Below, one piece after another: positions 44,256 through 44,450 of a stretch of DNA of 44,450 bases. The translations under genes were made by a program, and so were the position numbers. The notes under the pieces were generated by a model that did not search any database, had not been told where the DNA came from, and saw only the letters and a list, made by a program, of their open reading frames with translations. Each line of letters starts with the position of its first letter. Positions within the stretch are counted from its first letter, which is position 1. The stretch is from RGIG4034 sp045628945 (GTDB taxonomy: Bacteria > Bacillota > Clostridia > Lachnospirales > Lachnospiraceae): positions 1-44,450 of the forward strand of contig JAZQQG010000031.1 in NCBI GenBank assembly GCA_045628945.1, in the 5' to 3' direction.

Positions 44256-44450
44256 ATGAACAAAAATCATTGTGGGACATTTTCTCAATGTATTCGCAAG
44301 CTAAAAGCTAGCCTTGCTGCACAGATAGTATGGATCGCCTTAATGATCATTGTACATATCATTATATACAAATCCAAAATTGAGGTAGTAGCAATATGGG
44401 TAAGGATTATATATGCTATTATAGCAATCATTATCACGCTACCTCTTCAC
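44256..44450 (+). CDS. partial membrane protein of unknown function (runs off the end)
   Basis: An open frame of 65 codons from ATG 44256 to the window end, with AAGGGAG 5 nt before the start and a promoter upstream. The protein opens MNKNHCGTFSQCIRKLKAS, then has two hydrophobic stretches (about residues 21-37 and 44-62), so it is a membrane protein; nothing else can be recognised. Its codons include five ATA plus CTA and AGG, which are rare in the genes before it, suggesting a different origin. The true family cannot be judged from this part. Confidence 0.65.
   Translation, partial: MNKNHCGTFSQCIRKLKASLAAQIVWIALMIIVHIIIYKSKIEVVAIWVRIIYAIIAIIITLPLH

Overview
The window looks like chromosomal DNA of an anaerobic, moderate-GC Firmicute, most likely a clostridium of the Lachnospiraceae type. 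The basis is gene content: an electron-bifurcating NfnAB pair, formate-tetrahydrofolate ligase with FolD, Rex, a citrate-synthase-like member of the isopropylmalate/homocitrate synthase family beside isocitrate dehydrogenase, a class B sortase and BspA-type leucine-rich-repeat surface proteins. Genus and species cannot be read from the window. All supported genes lie on the + strand.

Layout. (1) 1-542: the 3' end of a 23S rRNA gene, two small hairpins and a terminator; no 5S gene follows. (2) 600-20474: a surface-protein region interrupted only by leuS. It holds a YD-repeat-like lipoprotein, three membrane-anchored exoproteins built from repeated beta-type modules (797, 859 and 609 aa), then a compact locus with a class B sortase and two very large LRR proteins ending in sorting signals TPKTGDF and SPDTGDF. 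(3) 20540-23998: a probable Re-citrate synthase, a GntR/FCD regulator and NADP-isocitrate dehydrogenase, likely making 2-oxoglutarate for glutamate, with a palindrome over the promoter. (4) 24047-33135: rex, a coiled-coil unknown, the NAD(P)HX repair enzyme Nnr, alanine racemase, a CBS/CorC membrane protein, a YebC-family regulator, O-acetylhomoserine sulfhydrylase and a polytopic membrane protein. (5) 33188-40210: FtsK/SpoIIIE, fhs, folD and a zinc-ribbon/TPR membrane protein with a 10-residue tandem repeat. (6) 40243-43952: nfnA-nfnB, a second zinc-ribbon membrane protein and rlmH. (7) 43953-44450: AT-rich DNA with inverted repeats and the start of a membrane protein whose codon use differs from the rest.

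The most interesting system is the sortase locus at 11854-20474. The enzyme and two candidate substrates lie 9 and 17 nt apart. The substrates share a C-terminal domain just before the sorting signal, and the sortase carries an unusual cytoplasmic N-terminal extension of about 90 residues. Next are the strongly codon-biased, internally duplicated 609-aa surface protein, the six-module 859-aa exoprotein, the redox-linked order rex-unknown-nnr, and the rlmH 3' junction. Functions come from motifs read by eye; no database search was run.
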